Source: CAYRTV01 sp964505785 (GTDB taxonomy: Bacteria > Acidobacteriota > Aminicenantia > Aminicenantales > Aminicenantaceae). Taken from it: 64,000 nt of DNA. A program made the position numbers and the translations under genes. Below the pieces are notes generated by a model. The model did no database searches, had not been told where the DNA came from, and saw nothing but the letters and a program-made list of their open reading frames with translations. Of the stretch, positions 16,312 to 23,937 are shown in pieces; the first letter of the stretch is position 1, and each line of letters begins with the position of its first letter. The stretch spans positions 77,604-141,603 of the forward strand of contig CAZDJZ010000005.1 in assembly GCA_964505785.1 (NCBI GenBank), read 5' to 3'.

Positions 16312-17460
16312 TTAAATTTCGGAAAGCATCTGCTGCGCGATAATCCAGCGCTGTACTTCAGATGTTCCTTCCCCAATTGTTCCCAGCTTGCAATCCCGGT
16401 AAAACTTTTCCACCGGATATTCTTTACTGAATCCGTATCCGCCGTGAATCTGGACAGCCCAGTTGGAAACCTTGACGGCCAATTCGCTGGCAAATAATTT
16501 CGCCATCGCCGATTCTTTCGGGATCTTTTTTCCCAGGTCTTCTAAAAATGCCGCCCGGTAGGTCAGCAGCCTGGCCGCATCCAATTCAGTGAAACCATCC
16601 GCCAGCATCCACTGTATCGCCTGGAAGCTCGAGATGGGACGGCTGAATTGTTCCCTCTCCCGGGAATATTTCAAACTGGCTTCCAGCGCTCCTGCTGCAA
16701 CGCCGAGAGAAAATCCTGCGATACTCACTCTGCCTCCGTCCAGGATACTCATAGCCTGCCGATAGCCGGAACCGGGTTCGCCAAGTAAGTTTTCTTCCGG
16801 GATTTCAAGATCTTCAAATACAAGTTCAGCTGTATCTGCGGCTCTGATTCCCATTTTGTCTTCCTTTTTCCCGACTGAAAATCCCTTCATCCCTTTTTCA
16901 ACAATAAATGCGGATATACCTTTTCGTCCTTTTTCCGGATCCGTTACCGCTATAATGACGAGAATTTCCGCAATAGAACCATTGGTTATGAAGATTTTCG
17001 AACCATTAAGGATCCAGCGGTCACCTTTTTTCTCGGCCCGCGTTTTCAGGGCTGCGGCATCCGACCCGGCGCCGGCTTCAGTAAGTCCCCATGCCCCCAA
17101 TGTTTCTCCGGCAGCCAGCCGGTTTAGATATTTTTCCTTCTGTACATCTGAACCATACAGGAAAAGATGATTACTGCATAAAGAATTATGCGCCGCTACA
17201 ACCAGCCCCGCGGAAGGGTCGACTTTTGCTATTTCTTCCAAAATTAAGACATAATCAAGATTTGAATAGCCTGCTCCCGAATATTCCGGAGGTATTATGA
17301 TCCCCAAAAGTCCCATTTCCGCTAATTTTCGCGTGAACACTTCCGGCCATCGACCTTCCCGGTCACTCTCTTTCACGAGCGGTCCGATCTCTTTTTGTGT
17401 GAATTTTTGAATGGATTCCTTGAGAATTTTCTGCTCATCCGATAATAAAAAATCCATCAC
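16312..17460 (-). CDS. acyl-CoA dehydrogenase
   Basis: A 382-residue FAD-dependent acyl-CoA dehydrogenase of the short/medium-chain type. WGLTEAGAGSDAAALKTRAE and ILNGSKIFITNG are the family signatures; FSRPISSFQAIQWMLAD and QIHGGYGFSKEYPVEKFYRD match the FAD/dimer region; the catalytic base is E364 in IGEGTSEVQR. It introduces the alpha-beta double bond in an acyl-CoA and passes electrons to ETF. The neighbouring meaB and mce suggest a role in branched-chain or propionyl-CoA-yielding degradation. AAGGAG lies eight bases before ATGATG. A promoter is proposed at 17512-17540. Confidence 0.92.
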   Translation of the reverse strand: MMDFLLSDEQKILKESIQKFTQKEIGPLVKESDREGRWPEVFTRKLAEMGLLGIIIPPEYSGAGYSNLDYVLILEEIAKVDPSAGLVVAAHNSLCSNHLFLYGSDVQKEKYLNRLAAGETLGAWGLTEAGAGSDAAALKTRAEKKGDRWILNGSKIFITNGSIAEILVIIAVTDPEKGRKGISAFIVEKGMKGFSVGKKEDKMGIRAADTAELVFEDLEIPEENLLGEPGSGYRQAMSILDGGRVSIAGFSLGVAAGALEASLKYSREREQFSRPISSFQAIQWMLADGFTELDAARLLTYRAAFLEDLGKKIPKESAMAKLFASELAVKVSNWAVQIHGGYGFSKEYPVEKFYRDCKLGTIGEGTSEVQRWIIAQQMLSEI

Positions 17461-17511
17461 TTTCTCCTTCCGCCAAAATTTGAATTCATGTTATGCTCCC
17501 ATGCTTTCATC

Positions 17512-17540
17512 ATATTAACCGGGATTGTTAACGGAATCAA
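17512..17540 (-). promoter_or_regulatory. promoter of the acyl-CoA dehydrogenase-meaB-mce operon
   Basis: On the minus strand TTGATT (17540-17535), 17-bp spacer and TAATAT (17517-17512). Its -35 box is only 17 bp from the -35 box of the divergent promoter at 17558-17586. Confidence 0.5.
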
Positions 17541-17557
17541 GTAAAAGAAAACCTGCA

Positions 17558-17586
17558 TTGACATAGCTTGGCAAATCATCTAAAGT
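17558..17586 (+). promoter_or_regulatory. promoter of the YHS-domain gene
   Basis: Consensus TTGACA (17558-17563), 17-bp spacer, TAAAGT (17581-17586). The start near 17593 excludes the in-frame TTG at 17568 as initiation codon and favours the ATG pair at 17655/17658. Confidence 0.65.
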
Positions 17587-17654
17587 GGATATTTTACGAG
17601 CCGCTTTTACTTCAGGCAAAAAAAGAGATACCGGCACCCGGCCGGAAACGACAA

Positions 17655-17915
17655 ATGATGTTGAGAATAGTATTTTATGCACTGATTGGATATGTCATAT
17701 ATCTTTTGATAAAATTTTTTCAAGGGATACAAAAGGCAAGCCAAAGAGTGTCTCCATCATCCCGGAAAACCGGAATGATGGTCAAGGACAATGTTTGCAA
17801 CACCTACCTTCCGGAAGAAGATGCCGTCAAAGAAAAACTCAATGGGGAAATCCATTATTTCTGTTCTGAAAAATGCAGGGATAAATTTCTTGAATCTCAG
17901 AAAAGGACTTCCTGA
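17655..17915 (+). CDS. membrane-anchored YHS/TRASH-like metal-binding protein
   Basis: An 86-residue protein. Residues 3-20 (LRIVFYALIGYVIYLLIKFF) form a signal anchor. The C-terminal domain reads MVKDNVCNTYLPEEDAV...IHYFCSEKCRDKFL, the Cys-x7-...FCSEKC pattern of the PP0621/YHS family, thought to bind a metal ion. Its function is unknown. The start is set at the first of two adjacent ATGs because the upstream in-frame TTG lies inside the promoter. It converges on the cupin gene. Confidence 0.75.
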   Translation: MMLRIVFYALIGYVIYLLIKFFQGIQKASQRVSPSSRKTGMMVKDNVCNTYLPEEDAVKEKLNGEIHYFCSEKCRDKFLESQKRTS

Positions 17916-17930
17916 TTAGTCAGGGCGTTT

Positions 17931-18254
17931 TCAAGGGGCAAGACTCCACACGTCAATGGTGACGGTTTCCTTAAGAGAAATTTGTTCGTGCTCATAATTG
18001 GCAGGAACAACATAAGATTCGCCGCCTTTAACCACAAATTCTTCTCTTGCTTCATCACTCTTTATAATGATCTTCTGTTCACCCTTGAGAATTGTTGTCA
18101 CTTGCTCATAGGAATGTTTGTGGGGGGGAACGGCGGATCCCTTCTTATATTCGAATTTGGCCATCAGGATGTCTTTCCCGCAAGCAAGAGTAATGCGTTT
18201 AACTCCATCAAAAACATCCACATTGTGCTGCTCTTTCTCTTCTATTTTAAACAT
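17931..18254 (-). CDS. single-domain cupin
   Basis: A 107-residue cupin of the beta-barrel type. Motif 1 is GSAVPPHKHSYEQVTTILKGE (two His and Glu as metal ligands), and motif 2 is GGESYVVPANYEHEQ (His). Many such proteins are metal-binding and non-enzymatic, or act in small-molecule turnover. ATG 18254 is preferred because AGGAG lies six bases upstream; the adjacent ATG at 18257 has only three. An ATG at 18278 overlapping the acylphosphatase stop lacks a Shine-Dalgarno. Confidence 0.8.
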   Translation of the reverse strand: MFKIEEKEQHNVDVFDGVKRITLACGKDILMAKFEYKKGSAVPPHKHSYEQVTTILKGEQKIIIKSDEAREEFVVKGGESYVVPANYEHEQISLKETVTIDVWSLAP

Positions 18255-18271
18255 CATTATCTCCTGCCCGC

Positions 18272-18544
18272 TTACCATGCAATCCGAAATTTTTCATGAT
18301 CATCCTGGTATTTTTCCCAATTAACATCCACATTATCGACCCGGGAACCAATAGGCCCTTCTTTCAGTCTATCAATCAATGTATGAATATCTTCTTCCGA
18401 ACCCTCGGCTAAAACTTCCACCCGGCCGTCAGGCAGGTTTTTCACCCAACCGGTTAAGTCCAGAGAATAGGCCGCGTTTTGGATAAAAGCCCGAAAACCA
18501 ACCCCTTGGACCCGGCCGGATACAAATATGTGTGACCTCTTCAT
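18272..18544 (-). CDS. acyP: acylphosphatase
   Basis: A 90-residue acylphosphatase. SGRVQGVGFRAFIQNAA holds the phosphate loop with catalytic Arg, and LTGWVKNLPDGRVEVLAEG holds the catalytic Asn. It hydrolyses acyl phosphates such as acetyl phosphate or 1,3-bisphosphoglycerate. The length is normal. It lies between thiD and the cupin gene in the same direction, probably in one transcription unit. Acetyl phosphate made by Pta-AckA elsewhere in the window is one possible substrate (inference). Confidence 0.93.
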   Translation of the reverse strand: MKRSHIFVSGRVQGVGFRAFIQNAAYSLDLTGWVKNLPDGRVEVLAEGSEEDIHTLIDRLKEGPIGSRVDNVDVNWEKYQDDHEKFRIAW

Positions 18545-18572
18545 ATGTTATGAAAATAATATCATAAACCAT

Positions 18573-19346
18573 CTAAGCGGTAAAGATAATTACTTTTCTC
18601 CCTTTTCCCAATTTCACGGATTTTTCAATAACGCGGGTGATCCATTCTCCGGCTTCTTTGCACGCCTGTGCTGCAGCCATTCCCTGCACCATGAACCCAA
18701 GGATGGCCGAGGATAAAAAACAACCGGTGCCATGGATGTCTCCCTCGAGCCTTGGCCGCTTCCAATGAAATTCCTCTTTTCCGTCAAAAAGAATATCAAC
18801 CGGGTCACCCGGAAAATGACCTCCTTTTATTAAACAAGCCGATCCAGTTCGTGAATAAATAATCCTGGCTGCGGCCGCTGCATCCCTCAGATTCCGGACT
18901 CTTGCACCCGAGAGGCAGCCTGCTTCCTTCAAATTAGGAGTTATCAGCGACATCTTTCCGGATAATACAGAGAGGAAATCTCCTGCCGCCTTTTTTTCCA
19001 TCAGCACATGACCGGAACTTGAGACCAGAACCGGATCCACTACAATAGGCATTCCCTGGTTTTCTAAAAGAATCTCCGCAATTGCCGCCAAATTGGGTCT
19101 GCTTCCGATCATTCCGACCTTGATTCCTGAAATAGAAACATCTTCTTTAAGAATTTGGTATTGCCGCCGCAAAAGATCTTTGCTGTGAGGCTGCATATCC
19201 TTCACAACTGAAGTGTTCTGTACCGTATCCGCAGTGGGAATCGCCATTCCAACAAATCCCAGTTTGGTGAAAACCTGTATGTCAAGCAAAATTCCGGCAC
19301 CTCCACTGGGATCAAATCCGGCGATAGACAGCAAGACTTTTTTCAT
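18573..19346 (-). CDS. thiD: hydroxymethylpyrimidine (phosphate) kinase
   Basis: A 257-residue ribokinase-fold kinase. The N-terminus LLSIAGFDPSGGAGILLDIQVF is diagnostic of ThiD, and GDIHGTGCFLSSAI carries the anion hole and catalytic Cys/GTGC motif. ThiD phosphorylates HMP and HMP-P for thiamine synthesis. The start is placed at ATG 19346 with AAAGAAG upstream, because the family begins directly before this motif; an in-frame ATG at 19388 adds an atypical 14-residue leader. No other thiamine gene is nearby, so it may salvage pyrimidine. Confidence 0.85.
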   Translation of the reverse strand: MKKVLLSIAGFDPSGGAGILLDIQVFTKLGFVGMAIPTADTVQNTSVVKDMQPHSKDLLRRQYQILKEDVSISGIKVGMIGSRPNLAAIAEILLENQGMPIVVDPVLVSSSGHVLMEKKAAGDFLSVLSGKMSLITPNLKEAGCLSGARVRNLRDAAAAARIIYSRTGSACLIKGGHFPGDPVDILFDGKEEFHWKRPRLEGDIHGTGCFLSSAILGFMVQGMAAAQACKEAGEWITRVIEKSVKLGKGRKVIIFTA

Positions 19347-19509
19347 TTTTGCTTCTTTCTCATATTCATTGTCATGATAACACAGCATTGCGTTCGTTTG
19401 CCCGCTTCAGGAGTACTGCGTGGAGCGGAAGGCGGGTCTAAATGCAGCAATGACATAAAAATTCGTTACCCCTCAAGAAGAGCAAGGCGGCTTGAGACAT
19501 CCACGTTTG

Positions 19510-20793
19510 TCAGGATGTTTGGGTTTCGCCGGATTTGATCAGGAGCCGCTGCAGCATAACGGGCCCGATAATTTGATTGATCGCAATGACCGCCAGCATT
19601 ACGGCCCGGAATTCGTCCCCCCAATCGGGAAAATTCCGGTCGATAACAATAATCATTCCAAGAGCGACACCCGCCTGTGATATATAACCGCTCCATCCCC
19701 ATTTCTGCACATACCTGCCTTCTTTGGATAATTTTGCTCCTAGAAAAGTCCCGGTATATTTCAAACCAGCCCGCCATAACACCAACACCAAGGCCAGCAT
19801 CCAGCTCTGCTGTAATGCATCTAAATTAAGGGATGCCCCCGAAATGGCGAAAAAAATCACATATACCGGAGTGGAAACTTTTTCCAGCGCCTTAATCAAT
19901 TCCTCCCCGTGAGGAGAAAAATTCTGAACCACAAATCCCCCGATCAAGCTGATCAGAAGAGGATGGAAACCATAATTATGCGTTATTTGATAAGATAAAA
20001 AGGCTGTTGCCAGGATAAAAACCGTCATTTCTTTTTTAATAAATTTCATATACAGAATAATAGCGGCTCCAATGATAATCCCCAGCAGTACGGAACCCCC
20101 GATTTCCTTAATAATATGTCCGACAAACCCAAAGTCAAACTGCTGGTTTTCGGAAACCAGCGACTTGGAAAATGTCAGGCTGAAGGCAAACAGCCCAATG
20201 ACAAAAAAATCCTTCACCACAGCGGAACTGAGAATCAATTCACTCAATTTTCCGCGGGACCCGGTTTCGATCAAAACCGCCAAAGTTGTGGAAGGCGAAG
20301 TCGCTGTAGCAAGAGTTCCCATCAAAAGTGAAATGGAAATAAGCTGGGCGGTGCTTTTCCCGGAAAAAATCCCGAATACAGACCCCGCAGCCAATCCGAA
20401 GGCTAAAAATCCTCCGATAATCATTAATGTCTGCATGGCCACAATAGATGACAGTCCTTTCATCCGGCCTCGCAGCTGATGAATCTTCATCTCTCCGCCC
20501 GCAGCCAAAGCAATCAGACTCAAGGCCAAGCCGTCAAAAAGCTGGAGGTTTTTAACGTCTTCCAAGCTGAGAAAATTCATGAGATAAGGGCCGCAAAGGA
20601 TTCCGGCTAAAAGAAATCCGGTTATTTGGGGGAGTTTAATCCGCTTGATATTTTTTCCCGCAAGAAAAGCAAAAAGCAAAATAAAGCCCAGGGCAATTGA
20701 AATGCTATGACGGGGATCAATATACGGCTCCATAAACGGAGCTTTCATGAACGCCATGAGAAAAAAGACGATAATCATGAGAAAATAGGTCAT
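19510..20793 (-). CDS. CPA2-like cation:proton antiporter (second of pair)
   Basis: A 427-residue polytopic inner-membrane protein with about 11-13 hydrophobic segments. Features are HSISIALGFILLFAFLAGK, LPQITGFLLAGILCGPY and GTLATATSPSTTLAVL, the last resembling the unwound core helix of Na+/H+ exchangers. It is first choice for a monovalent cation/H+ antiporter. ATG 20793 overlaps the stop of the upstream antiporter gene (ATGA, 20790-20793), so the two are tightly coupled. The ion specificity is unknown. Confidence 0.82.
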   Translation of the reverse strand: MTYFLMIIVFFLMAFMKAPFMEPYIDPRHSISIALGFILLFAFLAGKNIKRIKLPQITGFLLAGILCGPYLMNFLSLEDVKNLQLFDGLALSLIALAAGGEMKIHQLRGRMKGLSSIVAMQTLMIIGGFLAFGLAAGSVFGIFSGKSTAQLISISLLMGTLATATSPSTTLAVLIETGSRGKLSELILSSAVVKDFFVIGLFAFSLTFSKSLVSENQQFDFGFVGHIIKEIGGSVLLGIIIGAAIILYMKFIKKEMTVFILATAFLSYQITHNYGFHPLLISLIGGFVVQNFSPHGEELIKALEKVSTPVYVIFFAISGASLNLDALQQSWMLALVLVLWRAGLKYTGTFLGAKLSKEGRYVQKWGWSGYISQAGVALGMIIVIDRNFPDWGDEFRAVMLAVIAINQIIGPVMLQRLLIKSGETQTS

Positions 20794-21998
20794 GATCTCT
20801 TCTCCAAGCGGAATAAGGCTGTCCGGATAGCCCACGGGCTGAGAAATTCACTCAAGATAATCATAAGAAGGGAAACAGATAAAAAAATATCAATCAGGGG
20901 AACAGGATAATTCAGCTTTAAGCTGACGGCAAAAGCAACGCCCAATCCACCGGAGGATAATAAGCAGTTTCCGAAAATATGCGGAAGAGAAACCGGGAAC
21001 TTGAGTATTTTTTCCAAAAGCGGCATGGGAAGGATATGCAAAATCAACTCCATAGCCAGCATCACTGTGACCAGAACACCCACTTCCCAAGAAAAATTCA
21101 ATTCCCAAAATGCTCCAATCAAAATCAGGAATACGATAAAAAGAGGTTTTTCGGTTGACAGCAGAAGCGTATAAATTTTTGCATGTTTCCGGGTGAGGTT
21201 GGAATAGAATATCCCCAAAACCATACAGGCGAATAAAGGAATCAGATTAAAATAAAAAGCGGTCCCGGAAACAAAAAAAACCGCGCCTAAAATATAGACT
21301 AAAAGATCTTTTTCCGAATGCCGCATCCGGGTCATATGATAAAACAAAAATCCCATTAAGGCGGAAAATAATGTTGCTGCAATAAGAATAATAATGCTTT
21401 TAAGCAGCATGCTGTCTCTGGAAAAGGGAAATCTCAAAAAAGAAACCACAACCGCCAGGCCGCAAATCCCCCAGAAACTCCCGATACTGACAAGAAAACG
21501 GGCCAGATAGAAGTGTTTATTGCGGCAGGGAACAAAGGGTGCCATAGCATTGAGAATCATCGGGGAATGCAAAGTCAGCAGCAGCCCCAAAGAGACAGCC
21601 ATTCCCCCAAGTAAAAATGAAGGCTGCCCGGGATAAAACTTGTTCAGAATAATCCAGATAATGACGGCACCGGGAATAAAGGTCAGAATGAAAAGCATAA
21701 ATGACAGGTAATAATATTTTATGCTGAATCGCTTTAAATAACGCTTTTCAAACTGGAAGCCAAAGACAAATCCAATCCAGCCTAAGCCCAAAGCCATAAT
21801 AGGACTGAATGCATTAAGGACCTGTTCGTTAAGAATATTCAAACCGGAGGATCCCAGCAGCAATCCCAGGAATATGTAAAAAAGCCCTGAATAAAAGAAA
21901 AAACGGAAATTAGAAAAGGAGCGGCCCCCGCGATAAAAAAATCTTGCCCCCAAAACCGCAAAAAAAATCAGCAGAGCAAAGGCATAAATGGCCTGCAT
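20790..21998 (-). CDS. divergent antiporter-like membrane protein (first of pair)
   Basis: A 402-residue polytopic membrane protein with about 12 hydrophobic segments (for instance YAFALLIFFAVLGARFF, IMALGLGWIGFVFGF, LSFMLFILTFIPGAVIIWII). The layout resembles the cation/H+ exchanger fold, but the canonical motifs are weak. Its position directly before a clear antiporter, with an ATGA overlap, suggests the pair forms a heteromeric transporter or that this one is regulatory. It begins four bases after the stop of the PII-like gene. Confidence 0.7.
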   Translation of the reverse strand: MQAIYAFALLIFFAVLGARFFYRGGRSFSNFRFFFYSGLFYIFLGLLLGSSGLNILNEQVLNAFSPIMALGLGWIGFVFGFQFEKRYLKRFSIKYYYLSFMLFILTFIPGAVIIWIILNKFYPGQPSFLLGGMAVSLGLLLTLHSPMILNAMAPFVPCRNKHFYLARFLVSIGSFWGICGLAVVVSFLRFPFSRDSMLLKSIIILIAATLFSALMGFLFYHMTRMRHSEKDLLVYILGAVFFVSGTAFYFNLIPLFACMVLGIFYSNLTRKHAKIYTLLLSTEKPLFIVFLILIGAFWELNFSWEVGVLVTVMLAMELILHILPMPLLEKILKFPVSLPHIFGNCLLSSGGLGVAFAVSLKLNYPVPLIDIFLSVSLLMIILSEFLSPWAIRTALFRLEKRS

Positions 21999-22002
21999 GG
22001 CA

Positions 22003-22341
22003 TTACTTCATTTCAGGTTTTAGTCCCTCAACCAAATCAAGAGGCAGGGTGAAAATAATACCAGTACCGGGTTTTTGAAGATCTCCTAAAATTTTCTTCA
22101 GGATATTTATAACCTCAGATTCCTTTTCTTCTCTGATCACAGAAAAAATTGTTTTATTATGTGATTCAGCCCCTGCAAACATGAATCGCAGCCCGGCAAA
22201 TATAGGAACTTCCTGGGACAATATCTGGCCCATACCCACACTATCGATAACGGTCGCCCCTGAAATTCCGATTTCCAAAAATCCCTCCAGCACTTCTTCG
22301 AGTTTTTCAACCTGATTAAGAATGAGAACTAAAAGTTTCAT
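22003..22341 (-). CDS. PII-like small regulatory protein
   Basis: A 112-residue ferredoxin-like-fold protein. MKLLVLILNQVEKLEEVLEGFLEIGISGATVIDSVGMG mirrors the beta-alpha-beta start of PII proteins, and TIFSVIREEKESEVINILKKILGDL resembles the second half. The classic T-loop Tyr is not evident, so it belongs to a PII-like rather than GlnB group. Such proteins sense nucleotides and gate transporters. It overlaps the EIIA gene by ATGA (22338-22341), and the two antiporters follow. Confidence 0.72.
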   Translation of the reverse strand: MKLLVLILNQVEKLEEVLEGFLEIGISGATVIDSVGMGQILSQEVPIFAGLRFMFAGAESHNKTIFSVIREEKESEVINILKKILGDLQKPGTGIIFTLPLDLVEGLKPEMK

Positions 22342-22802
22342 CCGATTTTGCTTTCTTCTTCATCGATTCTTTCACAGATCTCTTGGACAGACCGGGCTTT
22401 CTTAATCTTCTGGATGATCTTCGTCTCTTTGATGAGCCGGCAAATATGTGCCAGAACTTTCAATTGCTGACCGGGATTCTCTCTATCGCCCAGCAGCAGA
22501 AAAAGAATAGATACCGGCTTGGGCTCATCCGTGCCAAAATTGATCTTTCTATCCAGCACGGCCAAAGCAAGAAAAGTTTTTTCTATACGGCTGGTTAAGG
22601 CATGGGGGATGGCGATATCCTGGTCAAGCGCTGTGCTGCCCAAGCTCTCTCTTTCCAGAATCTTACCTAGAAGTTCCTCTGAATTTTCAAGCAATCCCCG
22701 TTCAGTCAGTATCGAAATAAATTTTTTCAGAACATCTTCTTTTTTGCCGGGCTCCAAACCCATAACAATATTATCCTGGCTGATTAATCGGCATATTTTC
22801 AT
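22338..22802 (-). CDS. PTS EIIA-type (fructose/Ntr) regulatory domain protein
   Basis: A 154-residue PTS EIIA type-2 domain. The phospho-acceptor is H67 in DQDIAIPHALT; RESLGSTALDQDIAIPHA and ILFLLLGDRENPGQQLKVLAHI are typical of PtsN/FruA-type EIIA. No EIIB or EIIC is nearby, so the function is presumably regulatory, coupling phosphorylation state to the antiporters downstream. Shine-Dalgarno GAGGT lies seven bases before the ATG. It follows the binding-protein gene by 24 bp. Confidence 0.88.
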   Translation of the reverse strand: MKICRLISQDNIVMGLEPGKKEDVLKKFISILTERGLLENSEELLGKILERESLGSTALDQDIAIPHALTSRIEKTFLALAVLDRKINFGTDEPKPVSILFLLLGDRENPGQQLKVLAHICRLIKETKIIQKIKKARSVQEICERIDEEESKIG

Positions 22803-22826
22803 ATTTCATACCTCGGCTAATGATTT

Positions 22827-23837
22827 TCAACGATCGGGCTCCGGCACATCCACTATCTCATCCTTTATTATTTCATCCGCCCGGTTGATTATATCGGGAG
22901 AGAACTCAACTCCCTGGTCTTCAGCCGCCGTGAGATTAATAATCATTTTGACTTCTTCCATATAATGGAATGGAATAGACCCAGGATTTTCACCTGATTT
23001 GACTCTCAAGGCAATCTCTCCGGCTTTGTAACCCATTTTGGAAAAATCCCACCCTAAAGCAGCGCAAGCACCCTGCCTGGCTGACAGAAGAAACCCGCCG
23101 AATAACGGGACTTTATTTTCAATGGCCACCTGTCCCAATGCTTCGAAAGCTTCATTGATGGTATTATCGGAAATTTGGCATATGACCTCAATATTCTTGT
23201 TGAGCAGCATCTGGGCCGACCATAAGACTTCGCTGGCATTGGCTATAGGAACATCTACGATCTCCATACCCATTTCCATTGCTGTGCTGCGGGTTAATTC
23301 CAAATAATATTCAGAATTGACTTCAGAAGGCGTCCACAAAGTGCCTAATCTCTCGGTTTCAGGCAAGACTTCCTTGATAAATTTAAGGCTTTGCAGGATT
23401 GGTCCCAGAGATGATATGCCGGCAACATTTTCCAAATGATCATCAGCGGAAGAACCGGCGCCTGCCCGGTATGGATTCGCTACGGATGAAAAAACAATCG
23501 GGATATCCCGGCTGGCATGCAGGGCGGCCTGAAGGCAGGGAGTCGAAAACGCTGCGATCAAATCCACTTTCCGTCCTGCAAATTCCTGAGCGATCCTCTG
23601 CACTTCAGCAATATCTCCATATCCGTTTTTAATGATCAACCTCAAGTTGACTCCATCCTTTAATCCCGCGTCTTCCAAAGCTTGGAGAAAGCCGGTACGG
23701 GCCGCATTCAAAGTCGGGGCATCATTAACTTGAAATATCCCAATGGTATAAAGGTTGGATTCATCCGTTCCGCAAGATGAATACAAAAAGAAAATGGACA
23801 AAAAACAAAACCAAAGCCAATTTTTCATACGCAGCAT
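22827..23837 (-). CDS. ABC_sub_bind family lipoprotein
   Basis: A 336-residue periplasmic-binding-protein-like lipoprotein. The signal sequence ends in lipobox LYSSC (C22). The mature part matches the ABC substrate-binding family PF04392: YTIGIFQVNDAPTLNAARTGFLQAL, DIPIVFSSVANPYRAG, and NKVPLFGGFLLSARQGACAALGWDFSKMGYKAGEIAL. Homologues bind aromatic amino acids or unknown ligands. No ABC permease or ATPase is adjacent; instead EIIA, PII-like and antiporter genes follow, so it may sense a ligand for that system. The first ATG (23837) is nine bases after a possible -10 box. Confidence 0.85.
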   Translation of the reverse strand: MLRMKNWLWFCFLSIFFLYSSCGTDESNLYTIGIFQVNDAPTLNAARTGFLQALEDAGLKDGVNLRLIIKNGYGDIAEVQRIAQEFAGRKVDLIAAFSTPCLQAALHASRDIPIVFSSVANPYRAGAGSSADDHLENVAGISSLGPILQSLKFIKEVLPETERLGTLWTPSEVNSEYYLELTRSTAMEMGMEIVDVPIANASEVLWSAQMLLNKNIEVICQISDNTINEAFEALGQVAIENKVPLFGGFLLSARQGACAALGWDFSKMGYKAGEIALRVKSGENPGSIPFHYMEEVKMIINLTAAEDQGVEFSPDIINRADEIIKDEIVDVPEPDR

Positions 23838-23846
23838 CGTCAGTCA

Positions 23847-23875
23847 ATAATAATCAAAATCATCGTTTTGAGCAA
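23847..23875 (-). promoter_or_regulatory. possible promoter of the EIIA/antiporter operon, near-leaderless
   Basis: On the minus strand TTGCTC (23875-23870), 17-bp spacer and TATTAT (23852-23847). The -35 box is weak. The -10 ends nine bases before ATG 23837. Confidence 0.4.
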
Positions 23876-23937
23876 ATCCTTTTACTTCATATTGGAAAGA
23901 ATGAGCCCTGCTCAGGATAACACGGCCATGCCGGTTA

